From Drosophila miranda (lineage: Eukaryota > Arthropoda > Insecta > Diptera > Drosophilidae), in contig NW_022881614.1 of NCBI RefSeq assembly GCF_003369915.1, positions 23,104,336-23,168,335 of the forward strand: a stretch of 64,000 nucleotides of DNA. Direction: 5' to 3'. Positions 39,614 to 52,400 of this stretch are shown piece after piece. A program made the position numbers and the translations under genes. Every line of letters starts with the position of its first letter. The stretch's first letter is position 1. Under the pieces are notes generated by a model. The model searched no databases. It worked only from the letters and a program-made list of their open reading frames with translations, and had not been told where the DNA came from.

Positions 39614-40758
39614 GGCTGGTACCCTTGACTCCGCCTAACGTCGTCGAGAAAACCCTCCCTTCTACGACAGACTTCTCTCAAACGTTCTACGGAGTCGATC
39701 GTCCTCTTCTTCTACATCCGAGAATTCGGAGGCCTCCTCTAATTGGGCTTCCTCTACCAATTCCGCAACCTGTTTCCGGAAAGGAATCAATTTCTGGTAC
39801 CCTTGACTCCGCCTAACGTCGTCGAGAAAACCCTCCCTTCTACGACAGACTTCTCTCAAACGTTCTACGGAGTCGATTTGGACATTCAGGAGTTCATGTC
39901 TAATTTCAGGTCGCAAATTGCGCATGGGACATGGGAGTTTCCAAATCATCCATCAGCTGTATCAGGGCGTCGTGGAAGGAATCGAAATATTCTTTTTCTT
40001 TTTGCTTCCTGTCCCTTATCGCTTCTCTGATATCCACATCGGTTCGAGAATCCCTAAACTGCTTTCTTAGGGCTTGGCATAACCGGTCCCATCTCATCGA
40101 TCCGGAAGTCTTGTGGTAACGCCAATAAAAATCTCTGGCCTTTCCGTCAAAAAGCAGACTGGCGTTACTACACAGAACTGGAAAATTTCCCTCGAGAGTC
40201 TGATGCGTCAAAGCCTCTACCCTATAGAGAAAATTATCAATGCTCAATCCTTCTTGGGTCCCATTAAAACGTAATTTCCAACTGACTATTCAGTCCCTGT
40301 CGGAATGTTTCCTCCACTTCTCTGTCCCTATTTTGTTGGACCGGATTATCCGCTTCCCCACGTCTATTCCCTTGAGGAATGCTATTGCCAGTCTCTTGGA
40401 AATGTGCTGCTATGCTGGACTGAATGATTTGAGCCATTTTGTCCGTGAGCTGGGCTACCACCTCGTTTTGCATCGTGCTGATGGCCTGTGTAACCATGCT
40501 ACTAACTCTTTCAGCGGTTATGGCTGCTGCATCGTTTTGCTTGGCCTGGGACCTGGTATTATGAGGAGTACTTCTATCGACGCATAGCGTCTTGCATGTG
40601 GGACAGGTAGTATGGGTCTTGACATGTGACTCAATACCAGTTTTGTGAAACTCGTGGCTGCACTTTGTTTTCAATGTAGGAGCCGAAGCCAAAGTTTTCC
40701 CACACAACTGGCATTTTGGCGCCGGAGGCGGTTCAGGCTCGTTATCGGGGTTCTCCAT
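39614..40758 (-). pseudogene. Gag of the gypsy-type element, frameshifted
   Basis: Starts with ATG at 40758. The first segment (to 40264) is Pro/Glu-rich, then has a RING-H2-like set of residues (Cys16, Cys19, Cys33, His35, His38, Cys52, Cys55, with Gly at position 41), then a Gln/Asn-rich part. Reading continues in a second frame (about 40265-39906: GTQEGLSIDNFLYRVEAL, FYWRYHKTSGSMRWDRL, capsid-like) and a third frame (39949-39662). An 84-bp segment is present twice (39616-39699 and 39794-39877), offset by 178 bp, which also breaks the frame. The zinc knuckle lies in the next, pol-containing frame. Confidence 0.85.
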
Positions 40759-41828
40759 TGTACAAAAAAATAAATCAAACTTAATTCCTAACTGTCCTGA
40801 CAAAAATATATCCCACAAAAACTACACGACAAAACCTAAACACTTACTTATCAAACGCAGACAAAACCAAAGTTAAAAATGTGTTAATAGTAAAACTAAA
40901 TTAAGTATTCTAGTTAAAAGTCAGATAACTTATGCTAGCAAACCTAAGATGACCTAAAAATTCAAAAATAATAAGTAATTGTACCTGAACTCAAATTGCA
41001 AAGAGAACTGATTCCTCGTGTTATAATTCATAGCTTCCTACGTTGCCAACTTAGGGTCAATGGCCCAGCAACCGCCACAGCTGTTTTCAAGTCTCGCTTC
41101 CCTTGTACAGCGAGAGAGCTAGCAAATCAACAGCCCTACCAAATAACACACATGGAATGTAAACCACAAGAATAGAACGCAAAGAATATGATACGATAAA
41201 ATAAAGTCATAAAAATTTTTGCCTTACGCATAGCTGATCCCCATGCGAAACGGACCCTATGCTAATTGAGACCCCAATTCCTAAGCACAAAAGAAAATGA
41301 AAAGAATGTGTACGCGCGCAGACGCCTTGCACTTGTCGCTGTCTAATCAAAACCAACAACAACTGCATGCGCGAGCCGTGGCCAGCTGCTGCTTTGATTC
41401 GCGCCGCTGTCGTCCAAACATCTCGGCTCGGCACTCTACACTTGAAATGAGCATTCTGCTTCTGATTTCACTCGTGGCCAACGGAATTCTATAATCAAGA
41501 TTAATCCGAGTATGTCCAACGCGCTAAAGCTCATCAGCAGCAATGGCTAAGCCTTCCGCACAGTCCTTCAGCCGTGGGCAGGGTTCCGTAAGTAAACGAG
41601 ATTCCCTCTGCAGTCCTATGCGCCCGAAAGACCATGTTTAAGACTCCTGCCTCAGAAAAAGTAGGGTATTATTAAGATCGATGCACTTTTCGAAACGCTC
41701 CTCAGACGTGGCCGGATGAAAAGTCAAAACTTCTGCTTCCGTTTTCCGAATCGTCTGACGAGCCCTCTACTTGGTGTTGAGAAAAGAAGATATTCTTGAG
41801 CAATGACCACTTCCAGAGACCACTTCCG

Positions 41829-41845
41829 CCCCACGTTGGGCGCCA
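41829..41845 (-). other. Primer-binding site, tRNA-Lys(CUU)
   Basis: Plus strand CCCCACGTTGGGCGCCA equals the 3' end, including CCA, of the fly tRNA-Lys(CUU) as I remember it. Read on the element's strand it is the complementary primer site beginning TGGCGCCCAACG, 23 bp from the inner end of the 5' LTR. Confidence 0.85.
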
Positions 41846-41868
41846 ATTAAAAATTCATGATTCATAAA

Positions 41869-43729
41869 TTTAACGTGTCACCTACGCACGTCTGTGTATA
41901 TAAATCCTGCCAGGCTAGCTGTTATTCAGCGAAGGGAAGCACACGCTTTGGGTTTCCGGCCTCTGCTCGTCGGCTATTGGAGTGATGTTCTTGCCCCCCC
42001 TCCTGCTGGTGGCCTATACGCATTATACCGCGAATGAAGTAGCGTGTCACGACGAAAATGCTTAACCGGGAGACTCTGTTTACCCCTGAATAGAATTGTG
42101 GAGGTGTGCTGGAAAGGTATCTCAACTCCGCCTCTGGTGTTGTCGAGGTCGTGTCGCCCACCCTACCATGGCCATTCCAAACCGTTCGATTTATTGACGG
42201 AATGGCCCCTTTGCCCGGGGCGTCCTACATGGGGAATTTGCCAGCGAAAGCAAAGCGGTAGATTAATACATTATAAAGTTTATTCACTTACTGGCTAAAA
42301 CAATAACAATACCCGCAAATACCATAATATAATCCCCCACATTAAAAGAGTAGCTAAATGAAATATATGTATAAAATTCCTACAAATACTTGGCTATGTG
42401 TCATACAAACGATATACTAAACAAGTCCGAAATGGACAAACTAACTTGCTTGCTGACTCCGTAATGTTACGAAACCAATTCGAGTGGGCACTTCTCCCTC
42501 TCACTCACCGAACGGCCCTAGTTCTCTTGTTTCAAGTTGTAATTTATTAATAACAGAATTTAAGTCCACTCATACCTTTTCTCCAGTTCATGGCTCCATC
42601 GGCGAAAGCGCTTTCCTTGATGAATACCTAAAGCTGCTGTGGTGGAAGAACACTTAAATGGGCACAAGGTTGGGGGAAATCATATTTGCAGATCGGCGAG
42701 AGTCACGAGAAGCCACTACCGGAATCAAATCTAATTCTCTCCTAATCACCTCCGCACAGAAATCATAATTAATTACACATTTACAAACACGAATACAATT
42801 ACTCCGTCAATCCGTTGCTTCCTCTTTTTTTCTATTCTCTTTCTCCCGACTGTTATCTATGTTTCCTTTCCACCTCCTGGGCGAAAGGGAACAGCACAAA
42901 TTCTTTCCCCTGCTTCTGCAGGTGAAAGGTACGTGAAAGCAAAGAAAAGGCCAAACGGCCAATCTCCGACGGTGCTAGATTAACACTTTCTCTTCGCCGA
43001 TCTGCTCGCGACCAAGGGACGGGCCCTGTTTATCTGCCGCGTCGCGCTCGACTACTAAAGTGCCGACGCCAACACCTCGGGAAGCTAGCCGCTTGGGGGG
43101 ACCGAGCGTTCCCCAAATGTCTTCTCCCTCTGCTTCCACGCTCGCTTCTCCGATGGCTGAGCGCTTTCCAGACAGTCCCAAAGGTTTAAACGCCACTTTG
43201 TTAGGCTTGAGGCTGCTGTTGTTTGCTGGCTGGCTTCCTTGGACGATCGAATCCGCACTGATTAACTCGATTTACTAAGCGCCAAGACTACAAATGGGAC
43301 AACTCTTTATTCTCCTTTAGCCCTTCTCTTCTCTTCCCGCAGCACTTACACCAACCGGACTCAGCGCTATACGGCTTCTGACGACTGAATAGCCCACTCG
43401 CCTTCAACCAAGAATCTCGCAGTCGAATTTGGATTTAGATATTTAGATTCCCTAGAGTTTTTCTCTTCACTAAATTCTTGGTTTTTCCTTTCCGTCGGAC
43501 CGATACGCAACCGACTCAATTGACTTTCACGAGGGAATAGCCGATAGGTACGCCAACGTTCTGGCGGCAAATCCTCTAACAGGTCCCCGGATGCATTTTC
43601 AACAGAGATAGCCTGACGTTTTGACCTGTTACCGTCTTTTTGGTTTTCCCTTGACCTGTCGTTCGCCTGCCACTCTGAGCACTAGATGGCGCCACAAAAA
43701 ACTCAGCATTCCCTGCTACAAGCGCTACA
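41869..43729 (-). repeat. 5' LTR of the gypsy-type element
   Basis: 1861 bp; contains the promoter of the element by position. Differs from the other LTR by about 24 substitutions, two single-base deletions and a 5-bp insertion (near 43462). Its inner edge starts TTTAACG where the other LTR has TGTAACG. Confidence 0.93.
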
Positions 43730-43733
43730 AAGT

Positions 43734-46060
43734 CTATAACCAATTTTACATTGTTTATGCATAGGTATATGGTGTAGTTTAAATGGAAATTCGAACTAGA
43801 AGCGACAGTTTCCGACTCAAACCCAATTCCCAATAGAAAAAGGGATATGGAAGAACAAATCCATGATTCAAAAATAAAACCGCACTGAGAGCTGAACAGG
43901 TGCACACTGGCTCGGAAAATGGGAAAACTATGTCACACGTGTAGAACCGGCTGCGAAAAGACCTCTACTGTTCCGTCATGATATTGATTTGATTTGATGA
44001 ATGTGCATATATAAAATTGCAATTAGATGACATCATGTAGTAGATCAGAGAAGGTACGTACATATGCGCATACGAGAGCATTCAAGGAAAACTTGTAACG
44101 ACACACATAAAAGTGAAGCCAAAAGCAATTGGATGTGTCGTTAATTACAACAGTATGTGTCTGTTGCATAGTACTACGGGGGATAGAAAGCGAGTGTCAC
44201 AGTTGATTAATCAACGGAGCTAGGGATTGCATAAAGGAAAAACACAAACACACAAGTGTGCCAATTTCTGGTGGCCAGCGTCACGTCCAGAGATAAAGAC
44301 ATCGTCTCCAGCTCCACGCCCTCTTTCCAGGTAATTGCTTTTTAGCGTCTTGTGCTCTATTGCATTCCATTCCATTTCGTTTTCATTGCCTATACCTTCT
44401 CCTAGTCTTCGTCGATCCCCTGTTTACATCACCAACTTTTGGGGACTGCGCAGGCGCAACGGCTGACATCACTCACTTGACAATGGATCGCATCAGGTCT
44501 TTGTTTTACACTCTCGCGTAAAAAGTTGTTTAATTCATTACTATTTTCCCATTGTATTAGAAGAGTTGCACTAAGCTGTGCCATAGAAATTGAAATGCCT
44601 TGTGGATCTATGTATGCAGCTGGGGTCTGTGATCTCACACACTTTCCCAGGCTCTCGGAGCCACTCTCACACAGCTTCGTATCATTCACACATTGTTGAG
44701 GAACCGGTTCCAGCGTACGAGTACATGCGACATAGTTGAGGTAGAAAGAAACAACCGACACAGACACAGTTTTTTTTCCATATTTATTTTTGCGCGAGTC
44801 TCGCGCTCACACTCTTCGCTAAAGGTACCCCCAGCACCTTAGGAATTTTTATGAACTGAAGCCTAGTAAACTTGAAACAAGTTGTTTTCCAATTAGCATG
44901 ATCACTTTTCGATCTCATCCAATGGGAGCATCGAAGATTCCTCTCAAATATTGGCAGTGGGTGTGGCAGTTTTGTGTTAGTTTTCAAGTTTAACTTCACT
45001 TTCTGTGGGGTGGAGTAGAGTAGATCTACATATTTGCATATTGCATGCCATTCCTAAAATGCTTGCACACTTTGTTGTGTCTGTGCCACGGCACACCTGT
45101 GCCCCAGCGTTTTACCGCGGCAATCGGCCTTTGGTACATAGAACACGCCACAGGCGGGCACAAAACACCATTTATTGCAAATAACTTAAAACTCGTTTGT
45201 CAAAGCACGCACTAACCTAAAATTTCTGTTAAAAAACGTTAAAAATAACTCCAAGCTCCGTGCGTATACTTCTCTGTGGAAGTTTTAACCGCTTTTGCGC
45301 CGTAACCGAACCGAAAGCAACGCGATACCGCCAACGACTGTGTGGGGCTCAGTGGGGCCACCGGGCTTTTGGTAGTTACTGGCCTGGCGAGCTCCCCAAA
45401 CAGCGCGATGAACGTTGCCGAGAAAACGAATTTTATATTTTCATAAAATATTTATTTAATCTGATGGAAAATTGAATTTTTTTATTACATAATTTACACT
45501 CATGATTTTGAAATCATTTGGTTTAAATTTTAACAGGCTACAACGAATACCATCTTGACTTGTTTCCATTGCTTGCATGCACATCAAAATCGATACCAAC
45601 AATGCCCGTAATGGCATATTTCTTGCTCTAGGCAGAGTGTGGCCAGGTGTACGTTAAACTGTCGGTTAAAAATTCAAATTTTGTATGATAGCTAAAAGAA
45701 ATGTATTATGTGTGAGAGTTAACAAAAAATCAAATGTGTACAGTCTATGGGCACAAATTACAGTAGGCAAAACAAAAAATCTTTATATTTATGCTTCGAG
45801 CCAAAGATTTAGGACTCTTTATGAATAGCAAAATCGAGGAATATGATTTTCGATCGTGGAAAAATAGCGATAAGCCCAATGTTTGGTGTTTAGTCTGACA
45901 CATCTGTATGGTAAGTGGAGTGGACTTAGATACCCCGTCTAGCTCACACACCGTGCATATTTTTAAACTTTTCATAGTATTTTCCATTATTTTTCAAGAC
46001 GCGTTAGTATTCATTAATTTCTGATCAGCATCAAAATCCTGATGATCCCGATTCGTCCGT
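43734..46060. other. Intergenic stretch: no gene recognised
   Basis: Two short minus-strand frames (44429-44767 and 44784-44999) have no recognisable similarity, signal or splice partner. The sequence just right of the LTR continues directly from the target site. I cannot support any gene here. Confidence 0.4.
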
Positions 46061-46960
46061 ATATTTACGGTATATTTTTAAAATGACACAGTATATTTTG
46101 GTGTATTTCTGAGGGTCGGACGGTATATTTTGCAGATAAGTCCGATAAACACTGCAATAGAGCTGTCAAACCATCGATAGTGGCGCTGCTTAATAGTTTT
46201 GAATATAACGATTCTGTCGATTCTGTCGACTGTGTCATCGGTGGTCTTACACCTCTACACGCAGGGTGACCGTTTACGGTATTTTTAATAATTTTCGGTA
46301 GTTTTTGATGTCAAAATTGAACCGACGGTATTTTTACGGTAAATCCGTATATAATGGTATATTTTGCCAGTTTCATCAATCTATTAAATTTCATTTTCAA
46401 CGTTATATAGAAATTCAATAAAAATTATTTAAAATAAGCCAATCAAGTAGAAAATTGATTCATGAATCGTATACAATTTTGTGGGCATGGCTAAATGTGC
46501 TGTATAGCTTAGAATATTCGACGAAATATCAAAATTGATGAATTTTTTGAATCGGTAATGGCCCGGTTGACAACATTTTAATCCTTGTCGTTCACATTCA
46601 AAAAACTTATATTTGGCGCGCACCACTCGTATCTAGTCGATAGTATCAATAACAGAACTTGAATCGGGTAAGGACCTCTTTCACCCGGTTCACAACAATT
46701 CCATACACAATGTTGCGGGCAACATTAATTGGAAACCGTTTTTTAGTCCAAATACAATACATAAAAGTAATTAAAAGTAGTTAATTTTGTAGAAATTGTA
46801 ATCATCGATGGGATAAAGCTTAGTGGGCAAAGCTTTAAACTCTATATAGCTTGTAATATTCGAAGGGAGATATTTTTGGCAACACCCGGTTCACAACAAA
46901 TGAGTCCCATTCCATGTTGCTAATTCCATGATCACACACCCTGGGGGAAGTGGATCTTAT
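46061..46960 (+). repeat. AT-rich dispersed repeat with GGTATATTTT words
   Basis: Contains many GGTATATTTT / CGGTATTTTTA words and a segment (about 46262-46540) that aligns base by base, reverse-complemented, with 57570-57830 and 61180-61440 (shared landmarks: CATCAATCTATTAAATTTCA, ATTCATGAATCGTA, GTGGGCATGGCTAAATGTG). Further right the word CCCGGTTSACAACA occurs three times (46562, 46685, 46886), showing an older internal tandem structure. No protein. Confidence 0.75.
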
Positions 46961-47228
46961 AGAACTGAGAAAATGTTTGTCATCCTAGGCTCTAATTAAT
47001 GCAGAAACTAGTCAGTCTCTGTTTTAAACGATATTTTGAAGCTCATCGTCCTTCTACAGAGACCAAGAACTGGTACTGGGATCAGGATTTATTTACAAAC
47101 ACCTAATCAAATGCATGAATAGGCCTTAAAAATGCAATCTAACACAAGGTCTTTATTAATTACATTTGAAAGCAGCTTGGAAAATAGGGCGAGTTTGACA
47201 GGTCGGTATATAAAACAAAAACGTTAAT

Positions 47229-48093
47229 TAGAGGTGGAGAACTATCGATAGTAGGCGCCATCGATAGTGGACGATAGAATTTCAGTTTCAATGCAAACCG
47301 TTTTATCAAAGACGTTCCAAGATGTCAATACATCCTTTAAGGTGTCTGCAATGTTTTGCGCTGAGTGATTGGTTGCATCTTTCAGTTTCCTTGTAGCTAA
47401 CGATGCGGTTTTGATTTTGATATTCATGCACGAAATGGCCCGTGACGGTTAACAAGCTCGAGATGGCACTTGATGTCCACAAGTCGCATTTAATAGCAAT
47501 GTCAGAAATCTCCTCCAAAATCGTTGACAATTTCGCCAAAGTTTCTTTAAAGAGATTGGCCATCATGACGTCTCCCAAAGGTGTCCGACTGGGAAGTTTG
47601 TATCGCGGATCCATAGCTTGGGAATATTTGATAAAGTCTTCATTCTCAACGATACTAAAGGGCTGCACATCTTTTGCAACCATCTCTGTTAAAAATTTTT
47701 GTGCCATAAACAACAGCTCTTTTAAAATACGACTCCATCGACCGCATACTCGATCTGCAACTCCTGCTTGTAGATGCAATGTTTTCGCTGTCAGTACAAG
47801 CACGATTCGGTCGCAGAATTTTTTTCGCTGTCGGTGCTGCTGCAATCGCAATTCGCTGCAGAGCTGCGACGTTTGCCTTAAATTAGACAAAAATTTCGTA
47901 TACTTTCTAATTGCTTGCGAAGTGTATTACTTTTAGAAAAAAGCGATTCATTTCTCTCTTTTGTATCAATTGAATATCAATGCTCGCCACAAATAAACCA
48001 ATGCGCACAAATTTAAATCATACTATCGACCACTATCGTCCACTATCGAAACATTGAACCATCGATAGTGCCATCGATTGTTCTCGACCTCTA
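47229..48093 (-). mobile_element. hAT-type transposon relic with terminal inverted repeats
   Basis: About 865 bp. Left end (47229) begins TAGAGGTGGAGAAC. The right end read on the minus strand from 48093 begins TAGAGGTCGAGAAC; 20 of the first 23 bases match. Subterminal CACTATCG-type repeats flank both ends (three tandem 10-bp copies at 48021-48050). The interior holds a transposase fragment. The 8-bp flanks (47221-47228 and 48094-48101) do not match as a target duplication, so one edge has changed or the boundaries are off by a few bases. Confidence 0.8.
47242..47890 (-). pseudogene. hAT transposase fragment, frameshifted
   Basis: Residues such as AKDVQPFSIVENEDFIKY, MDPRYKLPSR and IAIKCDLWTSS are typical of the central part of hAT (ZBED-like) transposases. 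The last includes the aspartate of the first catalytic motif. Near 47400 the similarity moves to another frame (QNIADTLKDVLTSWNVFDKTVCI), so there is a frameshift. The BED finger, remaining catalytic residues and dimerisation domain are absent. It cannot be an active enzyme. Confidence 0.8.
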
Positions 48094-48099
48094 CGGCAA

Positions 48100-48130
48100 A
48101 TATGTCTTCCTCTTTCTTTTATTTCCGCCA
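48100..48130 (+). promoter_or_regulatory. RpS23 pyrimidine-rich start region (TCT-type)
   Basis: GTCTTCCTCTTTCTTTTATT just upstream of RpS23 fits the polypyrimidine (TCT) initiator of ribosomal-protein genes, which replaces the usual initiator and TATA box. It lies within about 10-30 bp of the right end of the hAT relic. The exact start is not determinable. Confidence 0.55.
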
Positions 48131-48153
48131 CAGCCTGAGAAAGTTGAAAAATC

Positions 48154-49237
<1,084 letters not shown>

Positions 49238-49288
49238 ATGATACGTCTAATCTTTTTCCAGACACAGAGTTAGGGTTTTACAAAACTA

Positions 49289-49319
49289 AATAAAAAAAGA
49301 AAATTTAATTGGCTTTATT
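49289..49319. terminator. Overlapping poly(A) signals of RpS23 and Mtor
   Basis: AATAAA on the plus strand at 49289-49294 (52 bp after the RpS23 stop) and on the minus strand at 49314-49319 (113 bp after the Mtor stop). Each cleavage site would fall beyond the other's signal, so the mature 3' ends should overlap slightly. Confidence 0.65.
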
Positions 49320-49431
49320 TTAATTTCTTTAAATGTAGTTTTTAAATATAAGTGAATGTAGGAGAATCGGCGTTCGCTGCCAGACATGTCAGCACACTTT
49401 CGTCTGGGGATTCGCCGGAACCTGGTTCCTG

Positions 49432-52400
49432 CTAGTATCGTCCGGGGTTGTTGAAATTGTTTGCCGGTGGTCGACGAGAGCGAGGACCGCGGGTGCGGGC
49501 ACCGCGGGGTTGGTTGTATCCACGGTTACTGGAGGAACCTTGATCTTGCATGTTGGCATTGTTTTGCCACACAATGCGTGACCGATTCTGGTTCGAATTT
49601 TGATTTCCACGCGCTCCGCGAACCCTACGGTTGTTGTTTGGCAAGCCACTGCGCAACGTGCGATATCGCGTGTTGTCCGACGGGAAAGTGGCCTCGGCCT
49701 CGCGTCCCTCCTCCTTTAAAGAGAATAGATCGTGTTAAAATGTTGATCAGCAGCGAATAGGGGGTGGAATAGTTAGTAGCAAATATGGGCAAGGACTTTA
49801 ACAACAACTGATGTTAGTCGCATTTCAATTATCGCATGCAGGAGTTTCACCAAACTGAAACCACGCCATGGCTACTAGTCAGAGATTACGCTATCTTTGG
49901 TAAAAGCGCGTCCTTCTTACCTCAACACCCACTGTCTGCTTCTCACCCTCTGAGGAGACTCCATCTGTGCCCTCGTTGCCTTCCGCCTGATTGGGCTTGT
50001 TATCCGTTAGCTCAGACTGGCTTGTGCCCACATTTTGGTCTGCAAAAGTGAACAGGTTATCTTTATATCCCAATCGAGGATGGCCTGCATATGCTTACTC
50101 TCATTTGCGAGCTGCTGGGAGTCTTCACCCTGGCTTCGTTCAGCCTCACAGATATCTTCTGCTCCGCCCAAGTCACTCTCGGCAGCGTTGCTTTCGGCTG
50201 CCTCGTTTGGCTTCTGGGGTAATGTGGCTGCTGCGCCATCACCACTTGGCCCAGCACTCTCGTCGGGAGCCACCGCTGCGATTCCATCTACCTCTGCTGT
50301 CTCCACACGAACTGGCTGCTCACTAAAGTTGGACACTTGCGGGGAACTGACAATTTCCACGGAGCTACTGGGAAGGATTCTATTACCGTCTGTATGAAGA
50401 CATTAGTTTCCGACTTACCTCTCTGTACGCCGAGATGCTGCCGAAGATGTAGAGGCGACCGCCTGCTTCCATGGGTAGGTCTCGGCTTGTGGCAATTTTG
50501 CAGGATTCGAAGAGTCTCCACTGCCACTGGTGATAGCCTGGCTTTGGTTGTTCTCCTGGGTAGAGGCAGAGGCAGCCACTACTGCCGCACCTGCTTGGTT
50601 GTCCAGCAATTGGCTCTCCCCTTGGACCTGAAGTTGCTGCTCCTCAATATCCACCTCGTTATTGTCTTGAGGATCGGACGGCATTTCGTTTTCATCGTCC
50701 GCACCCTCGTTGTCCATGTCGTTGTCCTGCTCGTAAGAATCCTCGTAGCCCTCTTGATCGGCCTCGCCACCATCGACGGGGCCGTCATCAGCATCCGCCA
50801 AGACAACGTCCTCATCATCAGAGTCCACCACCTGAATGTCATCCTCCTGATCTCGCTGCGACGAGGTTGGCATCTGATCTACGTCCATCCCGGAGTCTCC
50901 AATGTGAGTGGCGGACAGCTCTTCGCTGTGCATAGGAGTACGCAGCCGCTTCATCTTCTCTGGGACCCCATCTTCTGTATTGGTGGAGTCACCTTCCACG
51001 TCGCGAGGACGTTTGATGCCAATGGATGAACAGCCACCCTGAGTGGTGGTCACATTGCTGCTGGACGGCGTGTGTCTGCTGTGACTGCTGACTACCGTCG
51101 AGGAGCTGCTGCTGCTGCCAGAAGTGCTGGGCTGCTGGCTCTGGTTGTTCGCATCCTGGACACTTGGCGCCGTCGGATTCGGTGTGGAGGTCGATGTCGA
51201 TGTGGAAGTAGAAGTCGACGAAGAGCCCTCTACGCGTGGCGATACTAAGGCCACGACCTGCTGCTGAGACCCTCCTGTAAATAGCTGCGAATCGTTTTGC
51301 TGTGGATGCTGAACGCTTTCCGCCTCTTGGGAACTCTCGGCGGCGGAGGTGGCTCCCATCGGTGGAATGGCGGCCACCGCTACAGCCGCCGAGCTGGTCG
51401 ACGGCATGTAATCTGTGTGCGAAGATGTGGGCGATGAGGAAGCCATCGACTCCAAGGCTCCACTGCCTGTGGTGTGAACCTGCTGCTGCGGGGGAACTAG
51501 GGCAGTGTTGGCCACGGCAGAGCTGCTGCCACTGGCCGATGCAGATGTGGTAGAGGTCGACGACGAGGATGTCGAAGCACTGCCCGCCGACGGCTGCTGG
51601 CTGGTGGGCAGGATGGCAGCCGTCCGGCTGTTCTGCACGGAGATAGGTCTGATGCTGGCCAAGGGTGTCTCCCCGCCACGCCAGGGGGTGACAGTAGCCG
51701 ACTGCTGCACTGTGGCCGACCCCGACATGGGCTTCACATTGGCAGTGCGTGGTGATGAGGACTCTGATATATTTCCTTTCTCCGCGACAGAGCTCGTAGA
51801 GGGCTTGGTCGACTGCTGGGAGCCCAGTTGACGCTGGAGTTGATTGATGCGCATGTGCAGCGCCTCGTTCTCTCGAGTGAGCCGCAAGTTGACCTCCTTG
51901 TTTGCGGCAATATTCTCCTGCAGCTCCTTCTCCAGGCGGGCGACGGTCTCGTCGTATTGGGTCTTGTTGCTGGCGAGGGTAGCCTCCTGATTGACCAGAT
52001 CCGTTCTGGCCACTGTAAGGTCTTGGATGAGCTTGTTCACCTTTACCTTGTGATCCTGACGGGCGGCATTGGAATCGTTTTCGGGCTCAGTCAGGTGTTT
52101 CTTGAGAGCATCGTTTTCAGTGGTCACCATCTCCAGTTCCTCCTTGGCGGCTCTATACTGGTTGCCAACTTCTTCCAGCTCGGAGCGAACCTTCTCCAGG
52201 TCGGCACTGATGTCGGCTCCCCCCTGTTGCGCCTGGAGAGTCACGTAGCTATCCCTGTAGCGCTTGGCCACCTTACGCAAGGCCAACTCCTTGCTGTCCT
52301 TATCCTGCAGAGCCTTCTCCTTCGTCTCCAGGTCATCGGTGGCTTTCAGCAGTTCCTCTTCCTTCTGCAACAGTCGGTTCTTCAGCTCCATGATGTCCTG

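Larger units (their letters stand above)
34288..43733 (-). mobile_element. Gypsy-type LTR retrotransposon, full length but defective
   Basis: Oriented right to left. Two LTRs (34292-36149 and 41869-43729) bound a 5.7-kb interior with gag and pol frames. The flanking 4 bp AAGT are repeated (34288-34291 and 43730-43733), a normal target-site duplication, so this is an original insertion. The LTR outer ends are TG and CA. Pol order is protease, reverse transcriptase, RNase H, integrase, the gypsy/Metaviridae order. No envelope frame. By hand I count about two dozen substitutions and three indels between the LTRs (roughly 1.3%), so the insertion is fairly recent. Lesions: two in-frame TAG codons in pol, frameshifts and an internal duplication in gag. 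Long LTRs and a tRNA-Lys primer recall the Osvaldo/Ulysses group; that placement is tentative. Confidence 0.93.

Noticed and set aside
44429..44999. Two minus-strand frames of 112 and 71 codons
   Set aside because: No similarity, no splice partner and no codon pattern; treated as chance.
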